Assembly (NCBI GenBank): GCA_944472155.2
Contig: OX235272.1
Span: forward strand, 79,614,020 to 79,678,019
Source of the DNA: Trichobilharzia szidati
Lineage: Eukaryota > Platyhelminthes > Trematoda > Strigeidida > Schistosomatidae
Reading direction: 5' to 3'
Length of the DNA stretch: 64,000 bases
In this document: positions 36,831 to 49,539 of the stretch, piece by piece
Numbering within the stretch: position 1 is the stretch's first letter
Layout of the letters: each line of letters opens with the position of its first letter
The notes under the pieces: model-generated
Databases searched by the model: none
Told to the model about the DNA's origin: nothing
The model's input: only the letters and a program-made list of their open reading frames with translations
Made by a program: the position numbers and the translations under genes

Positions 36831-37329
36831 ATCCATTGCTTCCGATCTCCCACATCCATTGAATGATCAGTATTCTTCATGTGATTATTCTGTCTCTCGT
36901 ACATTTCCGCTTAGTATGCTTTCTTTGACGCTTTTCTGTCTTTTCTCCTTACTCCCAGCATGTGCACTATGAAATGTGAAAGCGTGAACTGAGAATGTTT
37001 CGTGTTGAATACTGCACTGTGCAATTTAAAAGAAACATCGGAATTATGAAGTGCTGTTGTTGGATTCCTCTTCGATACACACACTGATTCATTAAACTTT
37101 CAAACCATCATTCACGACTGATCAAAACATCACTGTTGCAAGTTGTACCTCAACAGCATTGAGCTAATAGTGCACAAACAAAACGGAAAGATGTGATCAA
37201 CAGGTACGATTTTGGCCAACTGTCAGTTGTCAGACTACAGTTTCTGATTTCCATGGGTTGTGAAAAATTTGGACAAACTCTCATTGAACAAACAACAAAA
37301 TACCACGCTGGTCAATGCTGTATTTTCAG

Positions 37330-37540
37330 CTACTTGTGTAGTGGATTTACAGGTGAAACCACGAAATGGAGATAATGATGATGACGTAGTTCGTCGCTGA
37401 GTGGTACACGACTAGCAGTTGTGATACATTCGACCGTGTATCCTCGATTCGTTACATGACATTCCTCCACTGGAAAACAGCTTTCCATACGGCGAATAGA
37501 GAGAGTGACGGTGGATCCTTTCACTGTACGGAGACAGCGA
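37330..37540 (-). other. Candidate terminal exon (64 codons), copy 1 of 3
   Basis: On the minus strand an acceptor-like CCGTACAG precedes an open frame reading KGSTVTLSIRRMESCFPVEE, with three cysteines (C-x5-C-x10-C after the start) and ending SPVNPLHK-stop. Copies at 42284-42478 (+, intact) and 52818-52997 (+, broken by a 13-nt deletion). No family recognised. It could be the last exon of a small secreted protein; no first exon was identified. Confidence 0.3.
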
Positions 37541-38232
37541 AAGACAATTTACAGTAGCCCAGTGTAGTTGCAGAAAAGCACTGGTCCACTGGTTCAAAAT
37601 ATCTTCTCAGAAGGTCAACATTTCAGGTTCACCGTGTCGTATTTAGCAGCTCATCCTAATATTTGTTGTGACTGAAATTTGAACAGAATATTTGAGTGAA
37701 CAAGGTTGTATTTGATCAAATCTCCTCATTATTCAAATTACCAAAAAACCACTAGAAACAGAACTAATCACAGTGATTTATTAAATAAATGAAAGGGTAT
37801 CTACAGAGTGAACATTTATTTATCAAAAACATTCTACTTATCAAATTACTACTCAAAACTCTGTGCAGCTACGAATACGAATAATGCTGAAGACAGTGTG
37901 TGAAATTGTGAATGAAACTCAGCTAAGTGGATTGTTAATGACAAGGTGATAATCACATACCACAGTGTCGACAAATCGTGGTTAGAATGCGAATAACAAA
38001 CATGTGTGAAGCTTCCGACATGTGAAGGACGCTGTTGAACATTTCCTGATATACGGAAGGATAATTTGTGCAGGATCATTAGCAGCACAGAGTGTTGAGT
38101 AAATAATTCACAAGGTCAAAATCTCGGATGCATATAAATGCAGCAGACAAACGTGGAAGTATTCAGAAAGTGTCGAAGTAAATTCAGCATGCCCCAAAAT
38201 ACATATAAAATAGATGTCCCCTGCATATGAAA

Positions 38233-38334
38233 ATGTTCGATGAAATGCTGAGCATTCCTTCTACGCTTTTCGAAGTTTGCGAAGAAAGTAAAAATCATCT
38301 TCACAAGACCCGAGTCATTTACACACAGCTATAA
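38233..38334 (+). pseudogene. Relic of the small gene found at 56764
   Basis: A 33-codon frame whose residues align with the C-terminal half of the 56764-56985 product: EMLSIPSTLFEVCEE against EMLSILSTIRDVCQQ, then LHKT-x-YTQL and, past a stop, FKNITETT. Located just upstream of the intact knottin gene. The mirror copy at 51363-51443 (-) stops earlier. Confidence 0.4.
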
Positions 38335-38508
38335 AATTAATTCAAAAATATCACAGAAACCACTTAACAACTGACATGAGATAATCACATGATTCACTAT
38401 TCACATGATACCACGCAACATCAAATGATGAAGAAATCACGAATTCTTACTTAATCCGTGCTCAGCAAAGGTAACACGAAATCACAGAATAATTCAAAGC
38501 AGTTGAGT

Positions 38509-38552
38509 AGTGCACTTGTCACGTAATCACTCGATGACACCAGTATATAAAA
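38509..38552 (+). promoter_or_regulatory. Promoter block of the left intact knottin gene
   Basis: GTGCACTTGTCACGTAATCA, CGATGACACCAG and TATATAAAA (38544-38552), 66-74 nt upstream of the start codon. Conserved at 36311, 51122, 53964, 57122 and 33406. Confidence 0.65.
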
Positions 38553-38617
38553 CACACAGACAAAGTGAACGCAAATTCAACTCAATTCTTTGAAGTATAT
38601 CACTGGGCAGATCAAGT

Positions 38618-39165
38618 ATGTTGGGGGAGCTGTCAGCTGTGTTACTCTCCCTCGTCATCCTGCTACACAATACTGGTAAGTGTCACTTCTCCTTTCAAAG
38701 CCAACACTCACAAATCACCCATCCATTGTGTACACATTCACAACTCATCACAGTGTCACTTCACTCAAGTCACTTGATTGTTATTCGGCTACATCAAATT
38801 TTCACCTAATCCAACCACCACCACCAACATTATCCTAGTCACTCACCCACTTACTCAATCAATCACTCACTTCGTAACTCTCTCACACACTCGCACACGC
38901 ACACACATGCACATGGACAATTTGTAACTTTGTGTCTATCTCTCCTTTTTTCTACATTTCAGCTGACGCCCAAGGCTGTTCGGCTGAGGGTGAACCATGC
39001 ATAACTACACAGGACTGCTGCTGGTTGGCAAATTGTAGACAGACAAATACAAGTGGTTTTATATGTGTTCAATGTTTTCTAGAGGGCATCTACTGTAAAA
39101 GTGATGAACAGTGTTGTTCTGATCGATGTGTCAACGGTAAATGTACACGCGGAATTAGAGGATAA
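38618..39165 (+). CDS. Secreted double cystine-knot-like (knottin) peptide, left copy
   Basis: Two exons: 38618-38675 (58 nt) and 38963-39165 (203 nt), intron 287 nt with GTAAGT donor and pyrimidine-rich TTTCAG acceptor; the intron has CA/CT-rich simple sequence. The spliced product is 86 residues. Residues 1-20 are a signal peptide (LSAVLLSLVILLHNT). The mature part has 12 cysteines spaced C-x6-C-x5-CC-x4-C-x9-C, two residues, then C-x6-C-x5-CC-x3-C-x4-C: two consecutive six-cysteine inhibitor-cystine-knot frameworks. The schistosome-restricted UPF0506 domain is the closest family I can suggest, from cysteine pattern only. Likely a disulfide-rich secreted peptide; target unknown. Transcribed toward the palindrome centre, facing its twin at 50513-51059. 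Confidence 0.8.
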
Positions 39166-39725
39166 TACGCCTAATTTACATAACCTTTCACCTGTGCAGA
39201 AATGATTACTTTAAGTTACTTTCGATGTTCTGACTGTTTGAATATAAATAATGTTCTTTCGGCGTCATCCTGTGTCTTCTTGATGTGTTGTGAATGTTTT
39301 GTTTTGCGATTTCTACGGTCAGTTTTCGTGCACTTGTAGGAATGTTGATGCGTTGTATTATGATGACGCTGACAGTGTCATAAGCATTCATGTTGACAGT
39401 TATATTTTGATGGAAGATGAAAATATCTGGGTCTTTTATTTTCGTTATCCGAAGTACTGTGAGCGACTGTGGAACATTTAGCGTAAACATTTATCGAAGC
39501 GTCAGTAATTGTGTGATGACCGAGGTGATATTAGTGTTGTTGGTAGTTTCGTAGGAGAAGAACACTCTGCGACAGCATAATGGAAAGACTGAATATTCCA
39601 TCTCCTTATGTTACTCATTTCCTGATGCAAGAGTCTTCATTTCATATTTTCCATATTGCTAGGTAATGACAGGGTGATGAAATACAACTCCTTAGATCAG
39701 CGACATCAGTGAAAATGTGCTGATC

Positions 39726-41640
39726 GTTTCTAAATAACCTTCATCGACGTTCTTGTCTGCGTGACTGACTTGATACACGGATGGGGAACACTTTTATATG
39801 TGTGCTGATGAAGCCCTTCGAGGAGAGGATGGTGACAGTAGACACAGTCACCTCAAAACGTTGAACAGAGAGACTGTTATGTCTTCAATGTGAATTGTAC
39901 TCGTTGCATGCTTCAAGATACTTCGGAACTGATCTGCATGGACTTATATTTTAAAGATATGGAGTAATCGATTTGAAAACACCACTCATTTGTGAATCTC
40001 TATCATCTGTTTTGTTTTGACTGTCGACTGAAATAGGGACACATGAAATAGCTGGCAGTCTTTGACCACAGATGTTTCCGTGCCGTCTCCATTGATAAGT
40101 GCCATGACATGTTGATTATGCAATATTGAGGCAAGCGTAGTTAGTTGATAGGGGAGAATTCATCATGCTATGAAGCTGTTAAGTTTTTGTTGGTAATGAG
40201 TGAGGCATCTAGTATACGCGGCGCGACACTATGTTCCGCGACCAGCAGTTTTAGCCGACATACATAGCTTTAAGCAGGAGTCAGAGGTAATCAAAGCAAT
40301 ACCAGACATCAACCGATGCAGAAACAAACTCTTCAACTGAGCTACATAGAGAGGTCTAAAGTGGGCGATCGCGGTCATCTGGAGAATGAGAATCAATGTC
40401 TGCAAACTATTGGTGATATGACTCACAAGTGATTCCACTGCGCATATTTATTTACTAGAAACGACCTCTCCAGATCCAATGAATCCTCACATATTCCATT
40501 TTAATACAATTTCTATGAATTCTTCACACCTTCAGATGCAATTTGCGAAATGTGGAGAGTTGAACTGCCATCAGGATTTCCATAGATCTACGTTCACACC
40601 TCATTCAGTACATAGTAGATGGGTGAACGAACATAACATCAACTAGTTGATCTTCACAGTCAGGTCGAATTGATCTAAATACTGAATGGTGATCTCATTC
40701 ATTCAAGAAGGATAGCGATAACCGTATGCCAGGTTCCACTCAGCTCGGATAGCCAAATCACTTCAAATAACATCAATTCTCTGTTGTACAGCTTCATCCA
40801 ATTTTGTCTGCTTTCGTGACTGACAAGCATGATGTTGAACAGACCAAATATCGTACTTTTGGTCTCCAATGGGAAGTGTAGTGGATTTTCACTTCGAACT
40901 GTGTGAGTCGTTGTAAAGTATGTGTGAAGTATGATTCCATGTATTACCAGATCGCCGAAATATTGAATATATTACAATGTTTCGCATGGGTGATAGTCGC
41001 TGTCACCCTTCAATATATAGATCACTTCGGCCTGGCCAACAGACACTACTGCTTGTTGCTGGTGATTTCAATCAACTAGGATCCACTAGTCACCCATGAT
41101 TTTGCCTTCAAATGATACCATCTCCATTGTGTCTTGGTTACGCAAAATACACTGAAAAGTAACTTTCGAATATTAGAGAGTCCTACCGTTGCAATGAATT
41201 TACCACACATGAGCGTATAATATGCTTTTCAGATTGGTCATGCTGTGACTTAACAGTAGTATACACTGCAATTTAAATATCATCATAGCATGATCAGAAT
41301 GGTTGGTATCATTAATTTCTTCAAGCTATGCATTTATATGTTCATCATTTTTGAAATACGAATTGTCAATGAAGACAGAGTTACATGCATACATCGTTTA
41401 GCCATAGTTGACGTTAGTGGGATTAACAAGAGCAAACTTAATCAGTGTGAGCAGAAAAGGAATATCCATCCTCATTGTGTAGCGTGTCTTAATATACCGT
41501 GGTCAGGGAGGATATCATCTGATATTATATTTCCATCATCCAGGATGCTTCACAGCATTATTATTAATTTTGTTTGGCACAAGAATAATTATAGGAATGA
41601 GTTATTTTCAATTTTTATTTGTGCAGGCCCTGAGGCGAAC
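39726..41640. other. Palindrome spacer, left part
   Basis: No gene supported. A promoter-exon relic of the knottin type may lie near 40390-40430 (GAATGAGAATCAATGTCTGC). The open frame 41290-41688 lacks any family or splice support. Confidence 0.4.
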
Positions 41641-43250
41641 TCTTTATGGATTTCACATATTTCCTCTGATCTCAGCTTCTTGCAATGATTATCAAATAGC
41701 ATTTTTCAGTTTTGTATTCTCCATGTCCCCTATGAAAATACCTGCTAATATGTGAGGTAATGTGCCTCTGGATGCTACCCTCTCAAAATGAGTTAAGGCA
41801 ATTATCATCGAACTAGTATCATTTATGAGTAGTGAATAATGATGGAAAGTGTTCAACACTCCAAACGTGAGTAGTCAGAGACAATTCCTGCGCTCTGCTT
41901 CTGTGAAGACGTTAATGAGTAAATGGATTGCATTAAACATTATCGAAATGGTCAAAAGTATTGAGGTGTTGAATGAAGTGAAACAGGTCCGTTTCGCCGA
42001 TTCGATTGACTTTCAGAAAAACTAGTCTGAAATTTTCACCATCCAACATTAAACTTTGGCGAATTTATGAAGCATATCAGTGGTTTGAGTGTGTCAAAAT
42101 CTTTGTGAAATTTCGCTAGCTCATAAACACAGGTAAGACATCACAGTATTGTAGGTGGAATGATCGACGAAATGATTTCTGAGAAGATTTGATGGTGAGT
42201 AAAAGATTCGTTGTCCACTTCAGGTAATGCTTTGCTGCAACTACACTGGGCTACTGTAAACTGTCTTTCGCTGTCTCCGTACAGTGAAAGGATCCACCGT
42301 CACTCTTTCTATTCGCCGCATGCAAAGCTGTTTTCCAGTAAAGGAATGTGATGTATCGAATCGAGGATACATGTTCGAATGTATCACAACTGCTAGTCGT
42401 GTACCGCTCAGCGACAAACTACGTCACCATCATTATCTCCATTTCGTGGTTTCACCTGTAAATCCACTACACAAGTAGCTGCAAATAAAGCATTGACAAG
42501 CATGTCATTTTGTTGTTTGTTTAATGAGAGTTTGTCCAAATTGTTCACAACCCATGGAAATCAGAAACTGTAGTCTGACAACTGACAGTTGTCCAAAATC
42601 GTACCTGTTGTCCCGGTATTTTCGATTTGTTTATGCACTATTAGCTCAATGCTGTTGAGGTAGAACTTGCAACAGTGATGTTTTGATCAGTCGTGAATGA
42701 TGGTTTGAAAGTTTAATGAATCAGTGTGTGTATCGAAGAGGAATCCAACAACAGCACTTCATAATTCCGATGGTTCTTGTAAATTGCACAGTGCAGTATT
42801 CAACACGAAAAGCTCTCAGTTCACGTTTTCACATTTCATAGTGCACATGCTAGGAGTAAGAAGAAAAGACAGAAAAGCGTCAAAGAAAGCATACTAAGCG
42901 GAAATGTACGAGAGACAGAATAATCACATGAAGAATACTGATCATTCAATGGATGTGGGAGATCGGAAGCAATGGATGCACCTGCATCACTGACAACGAT
43001 TTCGAGTTGTTTCACCAGAAGTCTTGATCCTTTGGCACTAGGCTTCTCGTGGACTTCAAACGAGCAGTCACCACGTCTCTACGTGACTCACAGCAACGGA
43101 CGAAATCTTCGTGAATGGATGGTACTTTGTGGTTTGAACACCTCCTATCACTTTCCAACCATATCCCATATCCGAATTCATTCTCTTCAACAGAACGTAT
43201 AACCGCTGGATTTATCAACTTAATTTCATCAAGATCAATGTTGTTCATCA
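41640..43250. repeat. Duplicated block, direct copy of 52140-53700
   Basis: Shares with 52140-53700 the run near 41940 (CATTATCGAAATGGTCAAAA), the candidate exon and the LINE tail. Also related in inverse to 36640-37620. A third copy of the candidate-exon module thus sits in the spacer. Confidence 0.65.
42284..42478 (+). other. Candidate terminal exon, copy 2 of 3 (intact)
   Basis: Follows CCGTACAG. Reads KGSTVTLSIRRMQSCFPVKE and ends SPVNPLHK-stop; differs from copy 1 by about seven replacement and three silent changes by eye, roughly what neutral drift gives. No function assigned. Confidence 0.3.
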
Positions 43251-43679
43251 GTGTATGGTGGTTGACAAAATCGATTCAATTTAACGTGGATAAATCTACT
43301 ACTGCACAACCTTGTCATTTTGATGCATTCTGGAAATGTGAATGTTACGGTCACTAACATCGTCAAATATGATGCTCAATTAATTACGACTGATTTTGCT
43401 ATTGATATGAAAGCCGAAACGGCCACTTCTTATTTTGCAATGAATAATGGTGTAATCACGTATTAGGTAATCACAATCTTGTTCTGTCAATAATACAAAT
43501 AAGTTGAAATCATGTCAGCTGAGATTTCCAATGATATTTCATAAGCAACATGATACGCAGATCAGTTCCAAGGTCAGAGATCAACGAACGGTAAACGGAA
43601 TAGAATTTGTGTTTCTCCACACCTACCTCACTCAACATTCATTTTCTCATATTGATTGTAATTATCAGCGAGGAAAACA

Positions 43680-43997
43680 ATGAATGACATAGCGCAGTCT
43701 GTGAATGAAGTCGAATCCCGCATCTATGAACACATGGATTTTGTAAGGGAGTATATAATATTCGGAAGGCAATATACAAGCCGTTATCACAGTTATTTGA
43801 AACTTGATGTGGGGGTTTCGAATAAGCAGGATATACTGGTCAATGATAACTATCTTCAGTCTAAGTTGAATTTTATTTCTAGAGACGAAGTGTTCAATTT
43901 TCCGACCTCCTCTTTGATGAAGATCTCCGTTTCAACAATAGTACTGATAAAAGAATATTTTGTTTATTACAACTTTTGTAATGCTACTTATTCTTAG
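43680..43997 (+). CDS. Hypothetical ORF, 105 codons, spacer only
   Basis: Begins at a true ATG (MNDIAQSVNEVESRIYEHMD) and ends at TAG/TGA near 43997. Rich in Tyr, Asn and Ile, as expected for AT-rich DNA. No signal peptide, no recognised motif, no other copy in the window. May be chance. Confidence 0.2.
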   Translation: MNDIAQSVNEVESRIYEHMDFVREYIIFGRQYTSRYHSYLKLDVGVSNKQDILVNDNYLQSKLNFISRDEVFNFPTSSLMKISVSTIVLIKEYFVYYNFCNATYS

Positions 43998-44606
43998 TGA
44001 ATGACACTTCTGTTTTGAACCTGTGATTTGCAGAATTCTAGGTAAGTCAAGCTATAAATTCTGCCAAGCACTGTCTATAGGCAGATCATTTAACGGAGAT
44101 GCAACCATGACCAACCTTCTCTGTATCCACTGCTCACAAAACTGTAAATCATATACGTAACAAGCTGTAATGAGGTGATTAGATGCGTTACGCTACTCCA
44201 TGTTGAAAGTGGCATACTTGCACAAAAGTACTGTTTGCAATGAGACTGCAATTAGAAGTATTCTTCAAACATACCGAGTGAACAACTCTGCAAATTGTCA
44301 CACATGAAGGTGTAGTTTTATTGTCGTTTCCACATTTTTCGACTGTGAGTGGTATCACAATATCCATCATTCTTGAGTAGTGTTAAAAGAAAGCCTCAAC
44401 ATGAGAAATTCAGTATGCTGAAAACAAGGAGAATACTAGTTACCAACTCAACGAGAAGAGATCGAATTGAACATTCCAAAACAAGCAAAATCACCTAGCC
44501 ATCCAAGTTTCATTGGTGATTACACTTCTGTAGTGCAGTACAAACACTACTGATGAATGTGTAAAATTCAATTAAAGAATTCTCAAATTCGCATAAACAA
44601 ATTAGT

Positions 44607-44806
44607 CTGTGCGTCGGTGGCACAGCGCTTAGGACTCCCGCCGACCATGCACATGGTTCGAGGTTTGATCCCCCGCCGACGCACACCTGATATCTACGGT
44701 CGGCCTGCTAAACTTGGGCTACCGATATCACATGCTGAAAATTTCATACTTGTACCAAAAAATACTGTGTGGAATCAAGCTATAATAAAATAAAAAATAA
44801 AATTTA
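44607..44806 (+). mobile_element. tRNA-headed SINE, family 2 (better preserved)
   Basis: GCGTCGGTGGCACAGCGCTT head, B box AGGTTTGATCCCC, terminal CCGACGC pairing with the start, body with GGGCTACCGATATCACATGC and an A-rich tail of AAAATAAAA units. Sits 290 nt upstream of the decayed knottin gene at 44901. Confidence 0.7.
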
Positions 44807-44900
44807 AAAAGAATAGTCTGTATTCTGGATAAATAACACAAACATGTATAAAAACCAAACAAACAACGCAAATCCAACTGAACTGACTAAAGTATACATC

Positions 44901-45335
44901 GTGCTGATCAAAGTTGCAGCTGTTTTGCTTTCTCTACTTCTCCTGCTACAGAATTTCACAGGTGAGTGAAGATACCTGAGTCATGTTTCGAAAGGTGTTT
45001 CAGTAACGATCGTGCATGTATCTACAATACAGAGTATTCACACGCTCTGCACTCTTATAACTTCTTTACTATTTCTGTATCTCTTCATCAAATAATCTGT
45101 CTCCAGAACTGTCATTCGCTCTGTACATATCTTTTTCCTTTTTGTGTTGCACATTACAGCTGACGGCAAGTGTTGTGCAGGTCGTCATTCTCCATGTTCG
45201 CATAAAGTGAAGTGCTGCGCATGGACTTGGTGTTAACTGGATCAACCGAAATCCGGGAAATGCAAATTGTGTCATCTAGTCGGTCAAGAGTGTATTAGTG
45301 ATGTGATGTGTTGCACTAGTTGTGTTGTGTGTTGA
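44901..45335 (+). pseudogene. Diverged knottin-family gene, start lost and one stop
   Basis: TATA-like TATAAAAA at about 44846. The signal exon (about 44901-44961) keeps a hydrophobic VAAVLLSLLLLLQNF stretch and a GTGAGT donor, but the start codon reads GTG. The cysteine exon begins at 45160 after an ACAG acceptor, keeps most of the C-C-CC-C-C / C-C-C-CC-C-C pattern, and is interrupted by TAA at 45234-45236, between the two modules. It is much more diverged than the palindrome copies. If translated only to the stop it would be a single-module peptide, but no ATG is available in frame. Confidence 0.65.
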
Positions 45336-47365
45336 AGGAAAATTTTGAAAATGGGAGGTGGAATAACACACTCGATATAGCCAACTGAGATGTGAAACAT
45401 TGATTGACTTCAGTCAGATTGTATCTTCTAATTGTTCTGAAGCTAATGTTCCTTGAATGTTTCGTCTTTCCTCTCATTCTCACGTTGATATTGTTGCCTG
45501 ATGCAGACTGTCACTTTCGTCCACCGTTGTGGGTGTGTAGTTTCGTAATTATTCTGATGACACTGAAGATGGAATAAGTGGGAGTAATGTCGTTAGTAAA
45601 TTCACGAAGCAGTATCATTGTGCTAGTTAACATTTACATATATATATATATAATTATGAAATTCGATGATTCTGATTGAGATCACATTGCTCCACAAAGT
45701 GACTAAATATTGTCAAGAGTATCTGTGGACGTAAGGCATAATGCAAAAGTGCAAAAGAAGGCGCAGAATGTGAATAGGCGAGTCTGTCAGGTGAATTTCA
45801 GTGATATGGGTGAGTGCGATGTGCGCACTATGATCGATAAAAAAGAGGTAAAGAAAATGTGCTGCACACCACAGTGTTGAATTAGTTGCCAAATTACAAC
45901 GAGGTAATCAATATCGAGGAAATTGAGGTGGCGGTTTGACTGGCATTCCATACTCTGTTTGATGATGACGCGCAGAGTCAACGTTTGATCCGCACATGAT
46001 TCGCGTCTTTCCAGTCAAGCTTTTGTCAAAAATAGTCTGTAGTCAGATATACCTAGTAGTAATTGGATTTGTGCTAAGTGCCAACCTAAAGTCTATCATA
46101 TTTGTAGCATACAACAGTAAAGCTCAAATGATATTGACCAATATTCGATAACATAAACAGATTAGTCAACTGAATTTCTGTTATGCGTTGTTGTACCGTC
46201 TCAATTGCATTCCCTATGCATTTCAATACTAACACGTTAGTAGGTCGGAAACCATCTACCATGATCCGTCATTCAGATTATCAATGTAAATTAAAAATTG
46301 CATGAATATTAGAGCCTGTATTCTTGGTTGAATAACTCTCTTCTCTTTAAGATTCTATACAGCGAATTAGAGTGAACCAGATGTGAAAAATCGGAATATG
46401 GTTGAGTCAACTCTGATCTCTATTTCAACTAGTGAGTCTGACATATATACTATCACGGCTTCAGAATTAACACAGAATTTGTGGTTGGTATTTCTTGATG
46501 TCTCATATCTACAGAGGTATCTCTCGTGTTTTGCTAATAGCACAGACATTTTGAGAGAATAAGTTGAGATTAATAATATTATCGGTTACTGATGCGTCAT
46601 CTGCGAAACACAAATGCAATTTAGTCTGGGTTAAACGAGAGAAGCGCCTTAACCATCTGCCTCACACAAATGAGCTTTTGAGAAACGGCTTCACTGAATC
46701 TCCAAATATCACAAACAAACGACCATTGCAGTGTACATTCATATTTTGATGATCTTATTCACTTCATTACTGATTCTTCACTTTCTAATTCAACACACTC
46801 TTGCTTCAGTCAAAAATTTTATTTCAAGTTCAAATTTAAACACGGCAGAAAGGACAACCTATCTGTGACATTTTTTTTCAAGTCAAATTTATCATCCATA
46901 TATCTCAAATTGTTTGAGGAATTTACTATTCAGATCAGAAATATCTACATCCTGAATTTCACAGTCAGTTGAATTTAGATGACTTCTGGATTTTCACATT
47001 AGACGGGTTCATTTGGTATCACACAAAGTGATACACTGTGTTAATAACTGGACCGCATTTCAAGCATAATGCGATGAAATGCAGCAATATGAAGCGAGAT
47101 ATCGAGTTGTGTGAATACATTGATGTGATGATGAGCAATATATTGTGATTGAAATGTCAATCAGGCAATGATACTGTATCAAATTAACATTTACAACATG
47201 CAATTGTATTATGCGATGATGTCAAAAGTGCAATTTTGCGTGACTTTCCGCATTTTGCCTTACGTTCAAGTGAATATTTGTCACATACGTATAGGCGCTA
47301 GTATGAAATTAGGTGAGAACACACAAAGATTATGCTGAGAATATCTGTAGTATCATATTATCAGA
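45336..47365. other. Spacer with LINE scraps and simple repeats
   Basis: No host gene supported. An (AT)n run at about 45638-45652. 45787-45981 (-) is a decayed RTE reverse-transcriptase piece (LRVIIKQSMECQSNRHLNF against LRIIIEQSLEWQSPLYLNF at 4500-4580). The rest shows nothing I can name. Confidence 0.55.
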
Positions 47366-47710
47366 TCATAGTCTGCGTCTCCACTTCCTTGAGATCGAAA
47401 TGAAGTCTATCTGGTTCTCGGTGTGTCCATCTGGTGAAATCCATATCGCTTTGTGTTTCTCCGTATGTTTGAACACACTGCCACCAATCAACAAATCATT
47501 CAAGGCGCAGAAGTCTGAGAAGAGTTCATCATTTTCGTTCATTTCACCGAGGGCCTCATGACTCATGATGAGTTCTCTTCCTGTATTTTCTCCTCCCAGT
47601 TTCGCATATATATCACCCATCAAGAATCTCATTTCGCCATTTGGGACGTTGTCCATTACTGTTTGCAGTTGTCTGTAGAAATCCTCCTTCTCTTTGCTTT
47701 CATCTAGAAA
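47366..47710 (-). mobile_element. RTE endonuclease-domain fragment
   Basis: Minus-strand frame reading EKEDFYRQLQTVMDNVP, MGDIYAKLGGENTGRE and HTENQIDFISISRKW: the C-terminal half of an apurinic-type endonuclease as found in RTE elements. This is the domain missing from the element at 3366-5700. Position 47720-47870 is similar to 49690-49860, another scrap. Confidence 0.75.
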
Positions 47711-47889
47711 AGGAACATCAACTGAATGGATCCTCGAAGGCTTTCACCAGCCTGCGTCATTTCACTTCCCCGATTCCAGCGAAAAATAAGGTTATTGTTT
47801 ATATTTTTAGTATTTTTAATATATTTATGCGTTGAAGTTTCTGTAGCAATTTGGTTACGTTTTGGGGTTCGAGTTGTTAGTAATCTAGG

Positions 47890-49040
47890 CGAGGTTTAGC
47901 GGAATACATGTTGTACAATAAAATGTAGTCACTATTATGCGGTGAATATGAAACGAAACTCAGTATGAAAGAAAGGGAGAATGTAATGTTCATCTGTCGA
48001 TATTTTGGAAACGACGAATCCTTGACAGATACGTGTGTACTTTCAACGTCTTTCCGCTTCACCAAAATCTGCTACAAACGGATAAGCAACACAGAGTGAT
48101 TTGTCGAGTTCGCGAGTTCATTAAACATGCAGTCAGTTGATGAATTGTAAGGCAATCCTTCACGCTGTTTGAGTTCAATTATTTCACAATACGCAATCAC
48201 TTCTACACTGATGAAATCTCGAAATAAATGAATCTAACCTAACTACCATGTGCTAACTGGTAATGTTATTGGCCACTGTGAACAATTATCAGAGAGCGAT
48301 AATATGAATACGGGGATCTTGATGTCACTTGATTACAATTCATCCGTGCATAATTCGATTGTTGAGCGCAGTTGTTTGTGTTTGTGTCGGCGTTGATGTT
48401 GGTGTTGTACTGGGGTTGTGGGTTGTATCAGTTTGATTTGTTTTTGTAGTTAGTGATTCTAGTATTCTGTTGTAGTGAGTTAATGTGAGTCGCTTGTGTT
48501 GTTAACGTTGAATATGGTAGACGACTTATGTAATAGTAATAATACTATCAGTCATAGTATAGTAATAGTATTTTTGAGTCCCTAAGCTTTCTAGTACGAG
48601 CATTTAATCTTTTGTATTGACTTCTGGTTACTCCAGATGAGATCCAGCAAGAGGGGAGTTGAGTAGATAAGGACGTTGATGTTCAGTCAATATGGACACC
48701 ACTTCTTGCATGAGATCGGATCTTCACTAACGTATGCAGTGACATGCTGACTACAATATTCATGTTTACTGACTGGTCGCTGAAGATCACGTTTAGGCCT
48801 GAAGGAGAAATCAGGAGTCTGGCGTTTTGAGGGATTTAACGTAAGACCACCATGCTTTGACCACTGACTCATGGTCGATATAAGGCATTAATTTTGCAAT
48901 CGTCTTACTGTGACTTTACAGGAAACGAGAACTTCAGATCATCAGCGTATTTGACGAAGTTGATTTCATCAGAATGAGGTAGGTCAGGTAGGAAGAAAGA
49001 AAGAGGAAAAGTGGACAGAACAGCAGCCTGAGGAACATCA
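47890..49040 (-). repeat. Extra copy of an arm segment, with CR1 fragment
   Basis: Direct copy of 55165-56330 and inverse of about 34030-35140. The CR1-like piece is 48530-49040. Its end abuts the knottin intron at about 49045, so it replaced the promoter and signal exon of the gene at 49325. Confidence 0.7.
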
Positions 49041-49044
49041 GCTT

Positions 49045-49539
49045 CAGTACTGGTGTCACTTCTCCTTTCAAAGCTTACACTCGCAAATCAGTCATAACTT
49101 GTAAACATACAGCCCATCACAGTGTCACTTCACTCAAGTCAACCGCTGGTTATCTCTCAACATCTAACCTTCCCCTCATCCAACCGCCACCAACATCATC
49201 TCACTCACTCACTTACTCAGTCAATTATTCACTGCACAACTAACCCACACACTCGCACACATACACATACACACACAATTTGTAATTTTGTGTCTATCTA
49301 TCCCTTCGATCATCTATGTTTCAGCTGACGCCCAAGAATGTGCGCCTTTCTTTGAAAAATGCCAGTGAACTGCAGATTGCTGTTGGTTCGAAAGGTGTAA
49401 ATTAACATCAGGGACAAATGGGATGTGCATTCCATGTGATATACGCGGGAGCTTCTGTCACTACTGACATTATGATAGCCACTCACTGTCTCAGTGTGCT
49501 CGTGGTTGTCATATGGGTGACCAGATGGCAGTAGATTAG
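49045..49539 (+). pseudogene. Knottin-family intron and second exon, broken
   Basis: Family intron from about 49052 with CA-rich tract, then exon 2 at 49325-49539 after a TTTCAG acceptor. The 12-cysteine pattern is still partly readable (for example DCCWFERC), but TGA stops lie in frame at 49366-49368 and 49465-49467. The signal exon is gone, replaced by the CR1 fragment that ends just before. Dead copy. Confidence 0.75.

Larger units (their letters stand above)
28220..39725. repeat. Left arm of a large imperfect palindrome
   Basis: Pairs in reverse complement with 50330-60880. Paired positions sum to about 89115 at the outer end, 90541 near 32300, 90320 near 36400 and 89677 near 39000, so indels separate the arms. 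Contained features are listed separately. Stretches with no supported gene include 28220-29280, 29760-30570, 31460-33400 and 37620-38230, where small open frames have no start, splice or family support. Confidence 0.8.

Noticed and set aside
42972..43202. 76-codon frame starting MDAPASLTT (also 36648-36836, 53486-53698)
   Set aside because: Opposite-strand shadow of a LINE 3' tail, present wherever that tail occurs.
49122..49328. 68-codon His/Thr-rich frame
   Set aside because: Lies in the CA-rich simple sequence of a knottin intron; the THTHTH run is a microsatellite translation.
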